From assembly GCA_021732405.1 (NCBI GenBank), contig JAKFVB010000020.1, positions 1-62,317 on the forward strand: a stretch of 62,317 nt of DNA, in the 5' to 3' direction. Source of the stretch: Methylotenera sp. GTDB taxonomy: Bacteria; Pseudomonadota; Gammaproteobacteria; Burkholderiales; Methylophilaceae. Position 1 is the first letter of the stretch. Every line of letters begins with the position of its first letter. Both the position numbers and the translations under genes were made by a program. Positions 25,499-38,088 of the stretch are shown one piece after another. The notes under the pieces were generated by a model that saw nothing but the letters and a program-made list of their open reading frames with translations, did no database searches and was not told the DNA's origin.

Positions 25499-25921
25499 TT
25501 AATGTGTTTTGCGTAAGCGCTCAATGGCTTGAATCTGTGCCATTGCTTCTGATAATTCAGCTTGTGCTTTCGCATAATCCATATCAGAAGTACGATTTTT
25601 CATCGCCTCCAATGCCGCTTCTTTTGCGGCAATGGCTTTCGCTTCATCTAAATCAGCACCACGAACGGCTGTATCTGCCAATACAGTAATCATGCCTGGT
25701 TGCACTTCTAGTAAGCCGCCAGAAATAAAAATGACGACTTCTTCAGCTGCATCGGCTAATTGAATGCGTAATGCACCCGGTTTGATTGTGGTAATCATTG
25801 GTGCGTGATTTGGGTAAATGCCCACTTCACCAGCACCCGCAGGCGCAACCACAAACTCGGCTTCGCCTGAGAATATGCTTGCTTCTGCGCTTACTACATC
25901 GATATGAACAGTATTTGCCAT
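25499..25921 (-). CDS. atpC: F1F0 ATP synthase epsilon subunit
   Basis: 140 residues: an N-terminal beta-sandwich ([18 protein letters not shown] ... [12 protein letters not shown]) and a C-terminal helical hairpin. It inhibits and couples the F1 central stalk. Last gene of the atp operon, separated from atpD by a GC-rich insert. Confidence 0.96.
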   Translation of the reverse strand: MANTVHIDVVSAEASIFSGEAEFVVAPAGAGEVGIYPNHAPMITTIKPGALRIQLADAAEEVVIFISGGLLEVQPGMITVLADTAVRGADLDEAKAIAAKEAALEAMKNRTSDMDYAKAQAELSEAMAQIQAIERLRKTH

Positions 25922-25962
25922 AATTTTCTCTTTAATAACTAACTTATTAATTTATTTTATCT

Positions 25963-26053
25963 AAGCAGAGCAAGGCGCACGGAACAGAGCAACGCAGACA
26001 GCACACAAAGTGCGGCAAGGAAGCGAGTACCGCGCAACGCGGCTATGCGACGA
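25963..26053. repeat. GC-rich insert between atpD and atpC, possibly a dispersed repeat
   Basis: About 90 bases are markedly G+C-rich and dense in GC dinucleotides (GCAAGGCGCACGG, CCGCGCAACGCGG) between two AT-rich stretches. The dyad CCGCGCAACGCGG at about 26030-26042 could fold. It encodes no peptide with a credible start. Its composition suggests a REP-like or other small repeat inserted in the operon, or an attenuating structure that lowers atpC expression. Confidence 0.4.
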
Positions 26054-26058
26054 TAAAA

Positions 26059-27495
<1,437 letters not shown>

Positions 27496-27535
27496 CTATT
27501 CAAACTATATTTTTGAATGTTAATTAAATTCTCAA

Positions 27536-28402
27536 TTACGCAACCGCCGCTGCGCCGCCAACAATCTCTGAAATCTCTTTGGTAATCGCCGCTTGACGTG
27601 CTTTGTTGTAAACCAGTTTCAAATCACCAATCACTTGTTTAGCATTATCAGATGCTGATTTCATCGCTACCATACGTGATGATTGCTCTGAAGCCATATT
27701 CTCTGCTACCGCGTTGTAAACCAAGGATTCAACATAACGCATCATCAATTGATCAACCACTGGCTTCGCTTCTGGCTCGTAGATATAATCCCAATGACCA
27801 GTAGGGCTACCAAGTTTTTCACCCGTTAACGGTAGCAATTGCTCCATTACTGGCTCTTGTTTCATGGTGTTGATAAACTTGGTATAGCTGATGAAAAGCT
27901 GATCGATTTCGCCAGCTTCATAGGCATCAAGCATGACTTTAATAGTACCAATCAGCGTTTCCAAATGTGGCACATCACCCAAACCAGTAATATGCGATTT
28001 AACATTGGCGCCAACACGGTTCATAAAGCTAAAGCCTTTATTACCAATCGCACTTACCGTAATGGCTTTGCCGTCAGTTTCCCAGTTTTTCATTTGGTTA
28101 ACAGATAGACGCAACATATTGGTGTTTAAACCGCCACATAAACCTTTATCTGAACTCACCACAATCAAACCCACGTTTTTAACCACATCACGCTTTATAA
28201 GAAAAGGGTGTTTGTATTCTGGGTTTGCAAATGACAAATGCGCCGCAACGTTGCGAATTTTTTCAGCGTATGGGCGCGAGGCACGCATTCTATCTTGCGC
28301 TTTACGCATTTTAGAAGCAGCCACCATCTCCATCGCTTTGGTGATCTTGCGCGTATTTTCAACGCTCTTGATCTTGGTTCTAATCTCTTTACTACCAGCC
28401 AT
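27536..28402 (-). CDS. atpG: F1F0 ATP synthase gamma subunit
   Basis: 288 residues: conserved N-terminal [24 protein letters not shown] helix and a C-terminal partner helix ([23 protein letters not shown]) that form the rotor shaft. Usual length for proteobacteria. Confidence 0.97.
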   Translation of the reverse strand: MAGSKEIRTKIKSVENTRKITKAMEMVAASKMRKAQDRMRASRPYAEKIRNVAAHLSFANPEYKHPFLIKRDVVKNVGLIVVSSDKGLCGGLNTNMLRLSVNQMKNWETDGKAITVSAIGNKGFSFMNRVGANVKSHITGLGDVPHLETLIGTIKVMLDAYEAGEIDQLFISYTKFINTMKQEPVMEQLLPLTGEKLGSPTGHWDYIYEPEAKPVVDQLMMRYVESLVYNAVAENMASEQSSRMVAMKSASDNAKQVIGDLKLVYNKARQAAITKEISEIVGGAAAVA

Positions 28403-28433
28403 TTTTTATCCTAAAAGTGATTAATAGGCGCTA

Positions 28434-29975
28434 TTAGTAAGCATTGGTAGCTTTAAAGTCTTGAATTGCTGCTTCAACCGCTTTTTCGTTATCGCCAGCT
28501 AAGTCTTTGCTAGATTCGATGCCGTCCATCAATTTAGCGTATTTTGAAGCCATAAAGCCGTGCAATGCGCTTTCAAAGGCCAATACTTTATTGGTTGGAA
28601 CATCATCAAAATAGCCTTTGTTAGCTGCTAGCAATGTAATCGCCATTTTAGAAACGCTTAATGGTGCGTATTGCGCTTGTTTCATTAACTCAGTAAACAT
28701 ACGACCGCGGTCTAACTGTTTACGTGTCGCTTCATCCAAGTCTGACGCGAACTGCGCGAAAGCTGCTAATTCACGGTACTGCGCTAAAGCTAGACGCACA
28801 CCGCCACCAAGTTTTTTAATTACTTTAGTTTGTGCTGCACCACCCACGCGAGATACTGAAATACCGGCGTTGATCGCTGGACGAATACCGGCGTTGAACA
28901 AGTCTGTTTCCAAGAAGATCTGACCATCGGTAATAGAAATCACGTTGGTTGGAACGAACGCTGAAACGTCACCAGCCGCTGTTTCAATCACTGGCAATGC
29001 AGTCAATGAACCAGTTTTGCCTTTAACGGCGCCGTTAGTGAATTTTTCCACATAGTCTTCATTCACGCGAGCTGCACGCTCTAACAAACGTGAATGGATA
29101 TAGAACACGTCACCTGGGTAAGCTTCACGTCCTGGTGGACGGCGTAATAGCAATGAAATTTGACGGTAAGCAATCGCTTGTTTGGTCAAATCATCATAAA
29201 CGATCAATGCATCTTCGCCGCGGTCACGGAAATATTCGCCCATTGTGCAACCTGCATATGGTGCTAAGAACTGTAGTGCAGCTGAGTCAGAAGCGGTTGC
29301 AGCTACAACAATTGTATAAGCCATCGCGCCGTTTTCTTCAAGCTTACGTACCACGTTAGCAACTGTAGAAGCCTTTTGGCCAATCGCAACGTAGATACAA
29401 GTCATGTTCTGACCTTTTTGGTTGATGATCGCATCAACCGCTACCGCTGTTTTACCTGTTTGGCGGTCACCAATGATTAATTCACGTTGACCACGGCCAA
29501 CTGGAACCATTGAGTCCACTGATTTCAAACCTGTTTGCACTGGTTGTGAAACTGACTTACGTGCAATCACGCCTGGTGCCACTTTTTCAATCTTGTCCGT
29601 CATTTTTGCATTAACTGGGCCTTTGCCATCAATCGGCTGACCTAACGCGTTCACTACGCGACCAATTAATTCTGGACCAACTGGCACTTCCAAAATACGG
29701 CCTGTACATTTAACAGTGTCGCCTTCGGTAATGTGCTCGTAGTCGCCTAAAACCACAGCACCCACTGAGTCACGCTCTAAGTTAAGCGCTAAACCAAATG
29801 TGTTGCCTGGGAATTCGATCATCTCGCCCGCCATCACGTTTGAAAGGCCATGAATACGAACGATACCGTCGGTTACTGAAATTACTGTACCTTGAGTACG
29901 CGCTTCAGCTGAGGTAGAAAAATTTTCTAATCTGCTTTTAATCAGTTCACTGATTTCTGATGTAGATAACTGCAT
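28434..29975 (-). CDS. atpA: F1F0 ATP synthase alpha subunit
   Basis: 513 residues, with the Walker A motif GDRQTGKT near 169 and [16 protein letters not shown] near 105. Forms the non-catalytic nucleotide-binding subunits of F1. Lies between atpH and atpG in the standard order. Confidence 0.98.
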   Translation of the reverse strand: MQLSTSEISELIKSRLENFSTSAEARTQGTVISVTDGIVRIHGLSNVMAGEMIEFPGNTFGLALNLERDSVGAVVLGDYEHITEGDTVKCTGRILEVPVGPELIGRVVNALGQPIDGKGPVNAKMTDKIEKVAPGVIARKSVSQPVQTGLKSVDSMVPVGRGQRELIIGDRQTGKTAVAVDAIINQKGQNMTCIYVAIGQKASTVANVVRKLEENGAMAYTIVVAATASDSAALQFLAPYAGCTMGEYFRDRGEDALIVYDDLTKQAIAYRQISLLLRRPPGREAYPGDVFYIHSRLLERAARVNEDYVEKFTNGAVKGKTGSLTALPVIETAAGDVSAFVPTNVISITDGQIFLETDLFNAGIRPAINAGISVSRVGGAAQTKVIKKLGGGVRLALAQYRELAAFAQFASDLDEATRKQLDRGRMFTELMKQAQYAPLSVSKMAITLLAANKGYFDDVPTNKVLAFESALHGFMASKYAKLMDGIESSKDLAGDNEKAVEAAIQDFKATNAY

Positions 29976-29993
29976 TTATGTCTCTCCTGTGCC

Positions 29994-30530
29994 TTATGCT
30001 GAAAGCGTATAGGCTAAATTTTGTAACTGACCTTTGACGGACGCGTCTATCACGGTATCGCCAACAATAATTTTAATGCCACCAATGAGTTCTGCATCTA
30101 CAGTCACATTGGCTTCAATCTTTTTACCAAACTTAGCTTCAAGGCGTTTTACTAAATCTTTCACTTCTGCCGCGCTTGGTTTAGCCGCCGCAAAAATCTG
30201 TGCGTCAAGCGTTCCTTCATCAAGCGCTTTTAGTTCTTCAAACGCGCTGGCAATCGCTGGCAAAATAGACATGCGATTATATTCAACCAACACTTTGATC
30301 AGGTTTTGTCCCTGCTCATTGAGTTTGTCGCCACACACTTTTAAAAAAGTCTTTTGTAAATCGCTTGCCACTACTTTTGGGTCTTGAATATAGGCTTGCA
30401 TTTGCGCATCGTTAGAGACAGCAGTGGCAAAACCTAACATCTCGGACCATTTAGCCAGCGATTTTTGCTCTTTACCAAGTTTGTAAGCCGCTACAGCGTA
30501 AGGCCTTGCGATGGTTGATATTTCAGCCAT
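29994..30530 (-). CDS. atpH: F1F0 ATP synthase delta subunit
   Basis: 178 residues. The N-terminal helical domain begins STIARPYAVAAYKLG. The C-terminal segment has VDAELIGGIKIIVGDTVIDASVKGQL, the family signature. It links F1 to the peripheral stalk. Confidence 0.96.
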   Translation of the reverse strand: MAEISTIARPYAVAAYKLGKEQKSLAKWSEMLGFATAVSNDAQMQAYIQDPKVVASDLQKTFLKVCGDKLNEQGQNLIKVLVEYNRMSILPAIASAFEELKALDEGTLDAQIFAAAKPSAAEVKDLVKRLEAKFGKKIEANVTVDAELIGGIKIIVGDTVIDASVKGQLQNLAYTLSA

Positions 30531-30533
30531 GAC

Positions 30534-31004
30534 TTATAGCTCCGCCGCTAGTTTAGAAAGCATCTCAGAATGTGCTTTGCCATCGATTTCTTTACGCAAG
30601 ATTTTTTCAGCGCCAGCGATAGCCAATGCTGAAACCTGTGCACGCAAACCTTCTTTAGCACGGTTTACTTCTTGATCGATCTCAGCTTTTGCACCCGTAA
30701 TAATACGGTCGCCTTCTGCCTTAGCGTTGCCTTTAGCTTCTTCAACGATTTGAGTCGCACGTTTTTCAGCTTGACCAATAATCTCAGTCGCTTTTTGTTT
30801 GGCTTCTGCAAGTGTCGCTTCTGATTTTTTAGCAGCTACTTCTAAGGCACTTCTACCTTCTTGTGCTGCTGCCAAACCATCCGCAATTTCCTTTTGGCGT
30901 GTTTCAATCGCTTTTAACAGCGGTGGCCAAACGAATTTCACTGTGAACCAAATCAACACAGCAAATGCGATAGCTTGTGCGATTAGTGTAAAGTTAATAT
31001 TCAT
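30534..31004 (-). CDS. atpF: F1F0 ATP synthase b subunit
   Basis: 156 residues: one N-terminal membrane helix (about 5-25), then a long charged, heptad-rich helix that forms the peripheral stalk. Starts [20 protein letters not shown]. It is 3 bases upstream of atpH. Confidence 0.96.
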   Translation of the reverse strand: MNINFTLIAQAIAFAVLIWFTVKFVWPPLLKAIETRQKEIADGLAAAQEGRSALEVAAKKSEATLAEAKQKATEIIGQAEKRATQIVEEAKGNAKAEGDRIITGAKAEIDQEVNRAKEGLRAQVSALAIAGAEKILRKEIDGKAHSEMLSKLAAEL

Positions 31005-31039
31005 GTTTAATCCAATTAAATTAAGTCAGTGTATAAAAA

Positions 31040-31079
31040 TTTGAGTCAAACGCTTTTATATTATTAAGCATGACTCAAA
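31040..31079 (-). promoter_or_regulatory. Inverted repeat between atpE and atpF
   Basis: TTTGAGTCA (31040-31048) and TGACTCAAA (31071-31079) are perfectly complementary around a 22-base AT-rich loop, 3 bases after the atpE stop. In the mRNA this hairpin could protect the atpE message and help the high c-subunit stoichiometry. Inference only. Confidence 0.4.
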
Positions 31080-31082
31080 AAA

Positions 31083-31367
<285 letters not shown>

Positions 31368-31417
31368 TCAAAAATTAAATTACAACAACTTACTGTTTTA
31401 AAACTAACTACAAACTT

Positions 31418-32233
31418 TTAATGGCTTTCGTGCGCCATTGCTAAATATACAACCGTCAACATCATGAAGATAAACGCTTGCAATGCCACGATTAAAATAT
31501 GGAAAATTGACCAGCCAGCGCCTAAAATTGAGCCAAAAATAGTGCCTGATAGACCTGTAGCCGCCCACATACCTAGTAATAAGAAAATCACCTCACCTGC
31601 ATACATATTGCCGAAAAGACGCAGAGAATGTGAAAGTGGTTTTGAAACGTATTCGATTAAATTGAACAAGAAATTCAGTGGTAATACCCAAATTTTGGTG
31701 CCAAAAGGTGAGTAGAACAATTCATGAATCCAGCCACCAAAGCCTTTGACTTTGATTGAGAAGAAAATCATTAAAATCCATACAGATAAAGCTAAAGCAA
31801 ATGTGGTGTTGATGTCTGAAGTTGGTACGGCGCGCCATTTATCAAAGCCAATGCCGTGCATCAATTTAGCGAAGATATCAACTGGTAGAAAATCCATGGC
31901 GTTCATTGCGAACACCCATAAAAAAACCGTCAAAGCGGTTGGGGCAATAAAGCTGTGACGGTTGCCGTGGAAAATATTTTTAACTTGGTCATCCACAAAA
32001 CCAAAAACCAGCTCCACAAAGGCTTGGCGTTTAGTTGGTACGCCAGCTGTTGCGCCGCGCGCTACCCACCATACCAAACCCATCACTAATAAACCCAATA
32101 CAACCGACATAATCAGCGTGTCGATATGCAATGTCCAAAAGCTACCATTGCCAACGGATTGCGCATTAAAACTTAAATGATGCGAAATGTACTCTGACGG
32201 GGTGAGTGCGTGTTCTGCGTGTTCTGTAGCCAT
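31418..32233 (-). CDS. atpB: F1F0 ATP synthase a subunit
   Basis: 271 residues with about six hydrophobic segments. The conserved Arg is in [14 protein letters not shown] (helix 4), which works with Asp63 of subunit c in proton transfer. Confidence 0.97.
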   Translation of the reverse strand: MATEHAEHALTPSEYISHHLSFNAQSVGNGSFWTLHIDTLIMSVVLGLLVMGLVWWVARGATAGVPTKRQAFVELVFGFVDDQVKNIFHGNRHSFIAPTALTVFLWVFAMNAMDFLPVDIFAKLMHGIGFDKWRAVPTSDINTTFALALSVWILMIFFSIKVKGFGGWIHELFYSPFGTKIWVLPLNFLFNLIEYVSKPLSHSLRLFGNMYAGEVIFLLLGMWAATGLSGTIFGSILGAGWSIFHILIVALQAFIFMMLTVVYLAMAHESH

Positions 32234-32319
32234 ATCAATCCGAATTGCCTAAATCTAAATAGGCGTCTAATTAAAAATTATTTTGGTTTAAATTTAAAGC
32301 TTTGCTCGATATTTTGAGC

Positions 32320-32724
32320 TTATATTTCTAATTCTGTTTTATCCAACTTGCTCATTGCCGCGCCTGAGAACAAAGCCGCAGCCGCCAAACCTGCAATCAG
32401 TGCAAATGGCACTAATTGTTTATAAACCTTAAACGTAATAAATAGCAGCACAACAATAATCACAATTTTAACTGCCTCTGCTTTGAGCAAGTTAACTAAT
32501 ACTGTTGCGGCTTCTTTACTACTACGCTGCGCAATTTTAGAAGCGAAATACGCGCCTACTGTCACTGATAACCCACCAGCCAACGCTGAAATTGCTGCGT
32601 GCGAACCTGAAACAATTAATGCAATTATTACTACAACCAATGTTGCACTTAACTGCCATTGCAACATCTTGCTAAAAACTTTGTTTGAATCTAAGCCTGA
32701 AGTTGAATTTCGCTCTTCTGTCAT
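32320..32724 (-). CDS. atpI: ATP synthase accessory protein I
   Basis: 134 residues with four hydrophobic segments and a charged N-terminus. It is first in the atp operon, upstream of atpB. AtpI helps assembly of the c ring. The family is loosely conserved, so identity leans on position and topology. Confidence 0.88.
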   Translation of the reverse strand: MTEERNSTSGLDSNKVFSKMLQWQLSATLVVVIIALIVSGSHAAISALAGGLSVTVGAYFASKIAQRSSKEAATVLVNLLKAEAVKIVIIVVLLFITFKVYKQLVPFALIAGLAAAALFSGAAMSKLDKTELEI

Positions 32725-32855
32725 TTCTATTTTCTTATCATTTCAGTTTGATTGAAATGGGCTTATCAGCAAAGTCCGCGATTTTGAATTATTACGCGTT
32801 TTTAGTCAAGCAGTAAGTGCAAGTATTGCAATAAGTTTCGCGCAAAATGAAACAC

Positions 32856-33704
32856 TTAGCGCGATATTTTGCGAATAATGTCATCTAACTGGTCTAAATT
32901 TGTGTAGTTGATTTTTAGTGTGCCAGAGCCATTTTGCTTTGCCGAAATATTCACACTGGCACCGATTTTTTCACTTAACGTGTTTTGCAGGGCTAAAACG
33001 TCATGATTTACAGTGGTTTTCTGTGTTGCTGGCGAACTATTTTGTGCCAGTTTTTTCACCAAATTTTCAACATCACGTACCGATAAATCCTGCTGCACAG
33101 TTTTATTTGCCAACATAATTTGTTGCGCTGCATCCAAGCCGATTAATGCTCTGGCGTGTCCCATACTTAATTTGTTGCTCATCAACATGGCTTGAACTGG
33201 CGCACTTAACACTAATAAACGCAGTAAATTCGACACGGCAACACGGGAGCGCCCAACCGCCTGAGCAGCTTTTTCATGCGTCATCGCAAATTCGTCAATC
33301 AAGCGCTTGATACCTTGCGCTTCTTCTAGTGGATTTAAATTTTCGCGCTGAATATTCTCAATTAATGCCATCGCCAGCGCAGACTCATCGGCGATTTCGC
33401 GTACCAATACTGGCACTTCGCTTAAGCCAGCTAATTGCGAAGCGCGCCAACGACGTTCACCTGCAATAATCTCATATTGGTCAGCACCGACATTGCGTAC
33501 CAAAATCGGCTGCATAATGCCTTGCGTGCGAATAGAATCAGCTAAGGTTTGTAGCGCGTCATCATCCATGTAAGAGCGCGGCTGATACTTACCAGGCTGC
33601 AGTTGGCTTACTTTCAGCGTCATCAACGCATCGCTTTGCGCTACCTCTTCATCGCTTGCTAGCAAAGCATCTAAGCCACGTCCCAAACCTTTTAATTTAA
33701 CCAT
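32856..33704 (-). CDS. parB: Chromosome partitioning protein ParB
   Basis: 282 residues from ATG 33704 (a TTG at 33722 inside parA is the alternative). It starts MVKLKGLGRGLDALL. The CTPase/ParB box GERRWRASQLAGLSEVPVLV (near 95) is followed by the helix-turn-helix MTHEKAAQAVGRSRVAVSNLLRL. It binds the parS sites found at 35581, 37270, 40120 and 47743 and works with ParA, whose stop it nearly touches. Confidence 0.96.
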   Translation of the reverse strand: MVKLKGLGRGLDALLASDEEVAQSDALMTLKVSQLQPGKYQPRSYMDDDALQTLADSIRTQGIMQPILVRNVGADQYEIIAGERRWRASQLAGLSEVPVLVREIADESALAMALIENIQRENLNPLEEAQGIKRLIDEFAMTHEKAAQAVGRSRVAVSNLLRLLVLSAPVQAMLMSNKLSMGHARALIGLDAAQQIMLANKTVQQDLSVRDVENLVKKLAQNSSPATQKTTVNHDVLALQNTLSEKIGASVNISAKQNGSGTLKINYTNLDQLDDIIRKISR

Positions 33705-34485
33705 TTTGAATGCCTGTTCCAATAATTCGCGGATTTTTATGAATAATTTCTACTGCCAGCTCCAAATAAGCCACAGCCCCTTTAGAAGATTTGTCATACA
33801 TCAATACAGGCAAGCCATAGCTGGGCGCTTCTGCCAAACGAATATTGCGCGGTATCACTGTTTTGTAGACTTTATCGCCAAAATGGCTAACCAACTGAGC
33901 CGATACTTGGCTTGCCAGCATATTGCGGTTATCAAACATGGTGCGTAACAAGCCTTCTATTTCCAACTTGGGATTTAAATGTGCGCGTACTTTTTTGATG
34001 GTATTGACCAAATCCGACAAGCCTTCCAGCGCATAATATTCACACTGCATCGGAATCATCACCGTATCGGCTGCTGTTAACGCATTAACCGTTACCAAAT
34101 TAAGGGCAGGGGGGCAATCCAATAATACATAGTCATAATCGCTTACTTTTGCCAATGCTTGCTTTAAGCGTGTTTCGCGTGCCAGCTCGTTAACTAACTC
34201 TACTTCTGCACCCGCCAGCTCGCGATTAGATGGCGCAATATCAAAACCGCCTTTTTCGCTTTTAACAATCACTTCTTTTAAAGTTTTTTCGCCAATCAAT
34301 ACATGATAAATGCTGTGCTTAAGATGCGCTTTATCAATACCGCTACCCGTGCTGGCGTTGCCTTGTGGGTCTAAATCCACCAGTAATACTTTTTGTTTAT
34401 TAGCAGCTAAACTGGCCGCCAAGTTTACACAGGTTGTGGTTTTACCCACGCCGCCTTTTTGATTGGTAATCGCTAATATTTTCAT
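33697..34485 (-). CDS. parA: Chromosome partitioning ATPase ParA (Soj)
   Basis: 262 residues from ATG 34485. Deviant Walker A KGGVGKTT near residue 11 and Walker B LLDCPPALNLVT near 120. It drives segregation of ParB-parS complexes. 38 bases downstream of rsmG on the same strand, the common rsmG-parA-parB order. Confidence 0.96.
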   Translation of the reverse strand: MKILAITNQKGGVGKTTTCVNLAASLAANKQKVLLVDLDPQGNASTGSGIDKAHLKHSIYHVLIGEKTLKEVIVKSEKGGFDIAPSNRELAGAEVELVNELARETRLKQALAKVSDYDYVLLDCPPALNLVTVNALTAADTVMIPMQCEYYALEGLSDLVNTIKKVRAHLNPKLEIEGLLRTMFDNRNMLASQVSAQLVSHFGDKVYKTVIPRNIRLAEAPSYGLPVLMYDKSSKGAVAYLELAVEIIHKNPRIIGTGIQNG

Positions 34486-34522
34486 CAATTATTTTTCGCG
34501 CTTATATATATGTTAAGTTGGT

Positions 34523-35143
34523 TTAAACATTATTTTCAAACACAAGCAAATGCCGCTCGGCATCTAATCCTGCCACTGTTAGTGGAATAATTTGCGTGGG
34601 CGCAATCGGCAAGCCATCTATTTCAGCAGCAGGCATAACACCTTTCATCGCAAGCCATTGCCCATTTTTTGCCATTAAATGTTGGGTTAACTCTATAAAT
34701 AAGCCTATTTCTGAAAATGCGCGCGAAATCACCATCTCAAACGGCTCACTAGGCTGAAAATTTTCCACCCGCGCATGCACAGGCGTTAAATTATTTAAAC
34801 CCAATTCGCCTTTAACCTGACGCATAAAAATCACTTTTTTTTGCACCGTATCAATCGTCGTCACTTGCAATTCGGGCTTACAAATCGCCAGCACAATACC
34901 CGGCAAACCGCCGCCACTGCCTACATCTAAAATGTTTTTGCTATTCACATGCGGCAGAACACTTAAGCTATCCAGCAAATGCAAAGTCACCATTTCTAGT
35001 GGGTCACGCACCGCAGTCAGGTTGTAAACTTTATTCCATTTTTGCAGCAGCGCTAAGTAAGCCAGCAATTTTTGTTGCGCCTCGTCTGATACAGCCAAGC
35101 CCATGCTGGCAATGCCCTGCGCTAATAATGCCGCCTGACTCAT
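34523..35143 (-). CDS. rsmG: 16S rRNA m7G527 methyltransferase
   Basis: 206 residues with the SAM-binding motif [15 protein letters not shown] (near 72) and VISRAFS. Modifies G527 of 16S rRNA. Its ATG overlaps the mnmG stop (ATGA). Confidence 0.96.
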   Translation of the reverse strand: MSQAALLAQGIASMGLAVSDEAQQKLLAYLALLQKWNKVYNLTAVRDPLEMVTLHLLDSLSVLPHVNSKNILDVGSGGGLPGIVLAICKPELQVTTIDTVQKKVIFMRQVKGELGLNNLTPVHARVENFQPSEPFEMVISRAFSEIGLFIELTQHLMAKNGQWLAMKGVMPAAEIDGLPIAPTQIIPLTVAGLDAERHLLVFENNV

Positions 35144-37068
35144 GCTGCTTGTGTATTAGCGTTAACGCTAGCCTGCTTTTTATGTTTGCGTTTTAAATAC
35201 ACCAATAATAATGAAATGGTGGCTGGCGTAATGCCCGAAATACGGCCTGCTTGGCCGATTGTTTCTGGCTTGTGTTGGGTTAGCTTTTGGCGCGCCTCTA
35301 TACTTAAGCCATGCACGTCTGCGTAATCCACATCACTTAACTTAATATTTTCACTACCTTTTTGTTTGGCAATTTCTTCTTGCTGACGCGTAATATAGCC
35401 TTGATATTTCGCGGCGATTTCCACTTGTTCGCGCACTGCATCATCCAGCTCGCCCATGCCAGGCTCATTTGTAGCTTGTTTGCCCAGAGTTAACACGCCT
35501 TCGTAACTTACTTCTGGGCGACGCAATAATTCAAACAAACTATATTCGTGCTCTAAGGGTTTACCCAAAATCGCCGCCTGTGTTTCACGTGAAACGTCAT
35601 CTGTGGCCACTTGCACAAATGTCTTTTTCAAACGCTCTTGCTCACGCGAAACCGCTTCTAGTTTTTTCTCAAAAGCCGCCCAACGCGCATCATCTACCAA
35701 GCCCAATTCACGGCCTTTGGCGGTTAATCGCATATCGGCATTATCTTCGCGCAATTGCAAACGATATTCTGCACGCGACGTAAACATACGGTAAGGCTCT
35801 GTCACGCCTGTAGTAATTAAATCATCCACCAACACACCTAAATATGCCTCATCGCGGGCAGGGCACCAAGACTCTTTGCCTTGAACATACAAAGCCGCAT
35901 TTGCCCCCGCCAACAAACCTTGTGCCGCAGCTTCTTCATAGCCCGTTGTGCCGTTAATTTGCCCTGCAAAAAACAAACCTTGTACGCTTTTGGTTTCTAG
36001 GCTGGATTTCAAACTACGCGGATCGTAATAATCGTACTCAATAGCGTAGCCTGGACGCAGGATATGCGCGTTTTCTAAACCTTTAATCGAGCGAACAAGT
36101 GCAAGTTGAATATCAAACGGCAAACTGGTTGAAATGCCATTTGGATAAATTTCGTTAGTGGTTAAGCCTTCTGGCTCTAAAAACAACTGATGCGATTCTT
36201 TATCGGCAAAGCGATGGATTTTATCTTCTACGCTTGGACAGTAGCGCGGACCAACACCTTCAATCACGCCCGTGTACATGGGCGAACGATCTAAGCCGCT
36301 GCGAATAATGTCATGCGTGCGCTCATTGGTGTGCGTAATCCAGCATGGTACTTGTTGCGGATGCTGCGCAACATTCCCCATAAATGAGAATACAGGGGCA
36401 GGGTTGTCACCTGGCTGTTCCAGCATCACACTGTAATCAATGGTGCGGCCATCAATGCGCGGCGGTGTACCAGTTTTAAGCCTGCCAGCTGGCAAACCAA
36501 TTTCGCGCAATCGTGCGGCCAGGCTAATCGCTGGCGGATCACCCGCGCGACCTGCACTGTAATTCTGCAAACCCACATGAATCAAGCCACCCAAAAATGT
36601 ACCAGCGGTTAACACCACGCTTTTAGATTTAAAGCGCAATCCAATTTGTGTCACCACGCCAGCAGCGCGATCGCCATCTAAAATAATGTCATCAACCGCT
36701 TGTTGAAATAACCATAAGTTGGGTTGATTCTCTAATTTGTGACGCACAGCCGCTTTGTACAAAATACGATCTGCTTGCGCACGCGTGGCGCGCACGGCTG
36801 GGCCTTTAGATGAATTTAAAATGCGAAATTGAATGCCGCCAATATCCGTCGCCTGCGCCATCACGCCGCCAAGCGCATCAATCTCTTTAACCAAATGACC
36901 TTTACCAATGCCGCCAATGCTGGGGTTGCAAGACATTTGGCCCAAAGTTTCAATATTGTGCGAAAGCAATAGCGTTTTTTGTCCCATACGTGCAGCCGCC
37001 AACGCGGCCTCGGTGCCAGCATGGCCACCGCCCACCACAATTACATCGAAAATATCAGGAAAATTCAT
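35140..37068 (-). CDS. mnmG: tRNA uridine-5-carboxymethylaminomethyl modification enzyme MnmG (GidA)
   Basis: 642 residues. FAD-binding [17 protein letters not shown] near residue 13, GTFLGG near 155, and [15 protein letters not shown] near 200. It acts with MnmE to modify U34 of certain tRNAs. A one-mismatch parS lies inside the coding sequence at 35581-35596. Confidence 0.97.
   Translation of the reverse strand: MNFPDIFDVIVVGGGHAGTEAALAAARMGQKTLLLSHNIETLGQMSCNPSIGGIGKGHLVKEIDALGGVMAQATDIGGIQFRILNSSKGPAVRATRAQADRILYKAAVRHKLENQPNLWLFQQAVDDIILDGDRAAGVVTQIGLRFKSKSVVLTAGTFLGGLIHVGLQNYSAGRAGDPPAISLAARLREIGLPAGRLKTGTPPRIDGRTIDYSVMLEQPGDNPAPVFSFMGNVAQHPQQVPCWITHTNERTHDIIRSGLDRSPMYTGVIEGVGPRYCPSVEDKIHRFADKESHQLFLEPEGLTTNEIYPNGISTSLPFDIQLALVRSIKGLENAHILRPGYAIEYDYYDPRSLKSSLETKSVQGLFFAGQINGTTGYEEAAAQGLLAGANAALYVQGKESWCPARDEAYLGVLVDDLITTGVTEPYRMFTSRAEYRLQLREDNADMRLTAKGRELGLVDDARWAAFEKKLEAVSREQERLKKTFVQVATDDVSRETQAAILGKPLEHEYSLFELLRRPEVSYEGVLTLGKQATNEPGMGELDDAVREQVEIAAKYQGYITRQQEEIAKQKGSENIKLSDVDYADVHGLSIEARQKLTQHKPETIGQAGRISGITPATISLLLVYLKRKHKKQASVNANTQAA
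35581..35596. promoter_or_regulatory. parS site inside mnmG (15 of 16 matches)
   Basis: TGTTTCACGTGAAACG differs from the perfect 16-base palindrome only at the last base. It is inside mnmG near its 3' end. Confidence 0.8.
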
Positions 37069-37269
37069 TTAAATAACGCTGTCAATCATATTGTGTTTCA
37101 AAAAGTTAACCATTTTTTAGTGTTAAGTTTTGCAGCAAATTGCGCAAAGGCTCCAATTTACTGCAAAGACTGGGATTTTACCGCAAACAAGGTGTTAAGT
37201 CATTTAAAAACAATCAGATAAAGCGACTTAACTCTTATTTTTGAGTAACTTTTAATGTGTTTTTAACAG

Positions 37270-37285
37270 TGTTTCACGTGAAACA
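37270..37285. promoter_or_regulatory. parS site upstream of mnmG
   Basis: Perfect TGTTTCACGTGAAACA, 18 bases from the 3' end of the MmeI-like gene and about 200 bases upstream of mnmG. Confidence 0.93.
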
Positions 37286-37303
37286 ATTGAGTTAACCCTA
37301 TTT

Positions 37304-37993
37304 TTAGCTTAACTTTTTAGCAGGCTTTTTGGCTTTGGTTTTAATGGCTGGCAAAAGCGAGGTGATTTGCTGATAACGCTCAAACAAAAACGCCACGCGT
37401 GCCGCATCGCTGTTTGTATTAGTAGCAGCGCCTTTGTAGCCATAAGCCGCATCTACCGCCTTATCTAAAGCCTGATGCGCTTTTAATAAGTTGGCTGGCA
37501 TGGTCAGCGGGTCGTACAAATCCGCCAGCGAAGCATTGGAGTGAACAGCGCGCGCATCTAAAACGGCTTGTGCGGCAGATTCAATTTTTGCCTTGTTTTG
37601 AGCGTTAAGTTCTGGCCATGGGAAGTTGTTATAAACGATTCCAGCAGAATAACGATAATCATTTTTTAATCGCCCACCAACCACTTTAAGCCAAGCCATA
37701 TGAATATTGGAAGTCACTACGCCAAAATGGTACATAGTTGCATTCGGCAACATTAGTGAAGAGCTAGAAGTAATATCGCCTTTAATAAAGCCTATTGGAA
37801 CATAAGTTCTATTTTCAGAGCTTGTCTTAGGAACAAGTAGATATTTATCAGAAATGGTTGTTTCTCTAAACAGCCATGGTCTAGTAGCAAACTGTTGAGA
37901 TGAGCGACTGTTTAATCTAAATTCTTTTACTTTATTAATTAAAGCCAACACGTTTGGCATTTGCCTAAGTTCAAAAGGTGTAATTTCTGACAT
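37304..37993 (-). pseudogene. C-terminal part of frameshifted MmeI-like restriction-modification enzyme
   Basis: This 229-codon frame (MSEITPFELRQMPNVLALI...) is the target-recognition and C-terminal part of the gene at 38089-40053. The same frame continues upstream of its ATG to about 38093 without a stop, reading LDFINKEPQSAKWFKRW and ELYCLWMSEI. That matches the region expected between the two pieces in MmeI-family enzymes. Adding one T to the T3 run at the junction (GATATTTAG on the minus strand) would join both into about 916 codons, MmeI size. Confidence 0.8.
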
Positions 37994-38088
37994 CCATAGA
38001 CAATAAAGCTCAACTGAATTGATAAAGCTATGTCCTGTAATCCATCTTTTAAACCATTTAGCTGATTGAGGCTCTTTGTTAATAAAAT

